Assembly (NCBI GenBank): GCA_947297555.1
Contig: CAMYTM010000048.1
Coordinates: 1-5,687, forward strand
Direction of reading: 5' to 3'
DNA: 5,687 nucleotides
Origin: an uncultured Mycoplasmatota bacterium
Lineage (GTDB): Bacteria; Bacillota_I; Bacilli_A; RF39; UBA660
In this document: one piece after another, positions 4,980 to 5,687 of the stretch
How the letters are laid out: the number at the start of each line of letters is the position of its first letter
Numbering within the stretch: the first letter of the stretch is position 1
Position numbers and translations under genes: made by a program
The notes under the pieces: model-generated
What the model was told of the DNA's origin: nothing
Databases searched by the model: none
The model's input: the letters and a program-made list of their open reading frames with translations, nothing else

Positions 4980-5010
4980 TGTGATACTATTAATTATAGT
5001 AGAGGGTGAT
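4980..5010 (+). promoter_or_regulatory. Possible promoter, palindrome and ribosome binding site of the S41 gene
   Basis: TG-T-GATACT (4980-4988) is a moderate extended -10, with no convincing -35. It overlaps the inverted repeat ACTAT-TAATT-ATAGT (4986-5000), which could be an operator or chance in AT-rich DNA. AGAGGGTGAT (5001-5010) is a good ribosome binding site 3 nt before ATG 5014. The 16-mer AGGGTGATAAAATGAA here is identical to that at the DUF308 start. Confidence 0.4.
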
Positions 5011-5013
5011 AAA

Positions 5014-5687
5014 ATGAATGACTTAAAAAAAGAAACAGCGAAAGGTTTTAACTTAAAAGAAGTCATTTGTATTATTGTCGCCACAGCTATAATAACGAGC
5101 CTTACAACAGGACTTATTATTTATAATCAAAATAAATTAACTAAAAATATAACTTATCAAGATTTAAACGAAGACAAAGCATTGAAAGACTTTTTAGGAG
5201 TATATGCTTCTTTAATTGACGAATATTATGAAGAAGTAGATAAAACTGCTATGTTAGAAAGCGCTATTGGAGCAATGTTTAATTATTTAGGGGAAGATTA
5301 CTCTACTTATATGTCCAAAGAGGAAACAGATGCTTTAGCAGAAAAATTACTAGGGGAATACAAAGGAATAGGGATTAGCATCAATCAAGAAAATATAATT
5401 GTAGATGTTTTTGAAGATGGATCTGCAAAAGAAGTAGGAATTTTACCAGGGGATAAAATTATTGCAATTGATGGAAATTTTGTTACAGAAAATAAAGAGA
5501 CTTCTGAAAAAATATCAGGATTAAATATTGGGGATAAATTAGTGCTTACTGTAAATAGAGGAAACGAAAATTTAAATTATGAAGTGACCGTAAAAAAAAT
5601 GTATGTTCCTGCTATAAATTATCAAATCATAGAAAATACTATTGGCTACTTGAAAATATCTACTTTTTCGAACACACTAAACGAGCA
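5014..5687 (+). CDS. S41-family C-terminal processing peptidase (CtpA/Prc type), N-terminal part (3' end outside window)
   Basis: The frame is open from ATG 5014 to the right edge, giving 224 residues. CtpA-type enzymes are membrane-anchored serine peptidases that cut exported proteins outside the membrane. The order seen is: a short cytoplasmic head, a membrane helix (residues about 16-37), a helical N-terminal domain (about 55-110) with the family signature DEYYEEVD and LGEDYSTYMSKEET, then a PDZ domain (about 113-195). The PDZ has the YKGIGISI ligand-binding loop, VFEDGSAKEVGILPGDKIIAIDG, and an IGDKLVLTVNRG strand. The catalytic domain opens with IGYLKISTFS at the very end. The Ser/Lys catalytic pair would lie beyond the window, so activity cannot be judged here. 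It follows the strongest terminator in the region and begins a new transcription unit. Confidence 0.93.
   Translation, partial: MNDLKKETAKGFNLKEVICIIVATAIITSLTTGLIIYNQNKLTKNITYQDLNEDKALKDFLGVYASLIDEYYEEVDKTAMLESAIGAMFNYLGEDYSTYMSKEETDALAEKLLGEYKGIGISINQENIIVDVFEDGSAKEVGILPGDKIIAIDGNFVTENKETSEKISGLNIGDKLVLTVNRGNENLNYEVTVKKMYVPAINYQIIENTIGYLKISTFSNTLNE

Noticed and set aside
1..5687. CRISPR arrays, tRNA or rRNA genes, insertion sequences
   Set aside because: I saw no spaced direct repeats, tRNA-like cloverleaf, rRNA sequence, transposase or terminal inverted repeats on reading both strands by eye.

Overview
The window is AT-rich, low-GC Gram-positive DNA with strong GGAGG or GGTGAT-type Shine-Dalgarno sites and short U-tailed intrinsic terminators. 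Gene content (extracytoplasmic LolA-like/DUF4367 protein, single-TM surface protein, DUF308 membrane protein, enolase, S41 peptidase) suggests a Bacilli-like Firmicute. The surface protein resembles families I know from uncultured gut Bacilli (RF39 or Erysipelotrichia-type genomes). That placement is an inference; no rRNA or marker gene settles it.

Layout from left to right. (1) The 3' part of a LolA-like plus DUF4367 (YdcC-like) protein, entering from the left edge and closed by a terminator. (2) A small XRE-type regulator on the minus strand, divergent from a membrane-anchored surface protein. The 112 bp between them carry three TATAACC/GGTTATA boxes, one overlapping the -10 of the surface-protein promoter. 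(3) A six-TM DUF308 protein with its own extended -10 promoter and a terminator. (4) Enolase, with all catalytic and metal-binding residues, its own promoter and a terminator. (5) An easily missed 37-codon gene at 4200..4313, behind an AAAGGAGG ribosome binding site, encoding a canonical double-glycine leader followed by a 23-residue cationic core. (6) A single-TM extracytoplasmic protein with a possible cysteine-free thioredoxin-like domain, behind a perfect extended -10 promoter and followed by a very strong terminator. (7) The first 224 codons of an S41 (CtpA-type) PDZ peptidase, cut by the right edge before its catalytic residues.

Most genes look like separate transcription units rather than one operon. 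Much of the content is cell-envelope related. The most interesting item is the double-glycine peptide: leader positions -12, -11, -8, -7, -4, -2 and -1 all match the consensus for C39-peptidase ABC exporters, and the four basic residues of the core fall on one helical face. It is a good candidate for an undescribed bacteriocin-like or signalling peptide. No exporter, modification enzyme or recognisable immunity protein is in the window.

Three genes (XRE regulator, enolase, the 4365 protein) have an in-frame upstream start codon lying inside or against the ribosome binding site. I moved each start downstream to the ATG with proper spacing.
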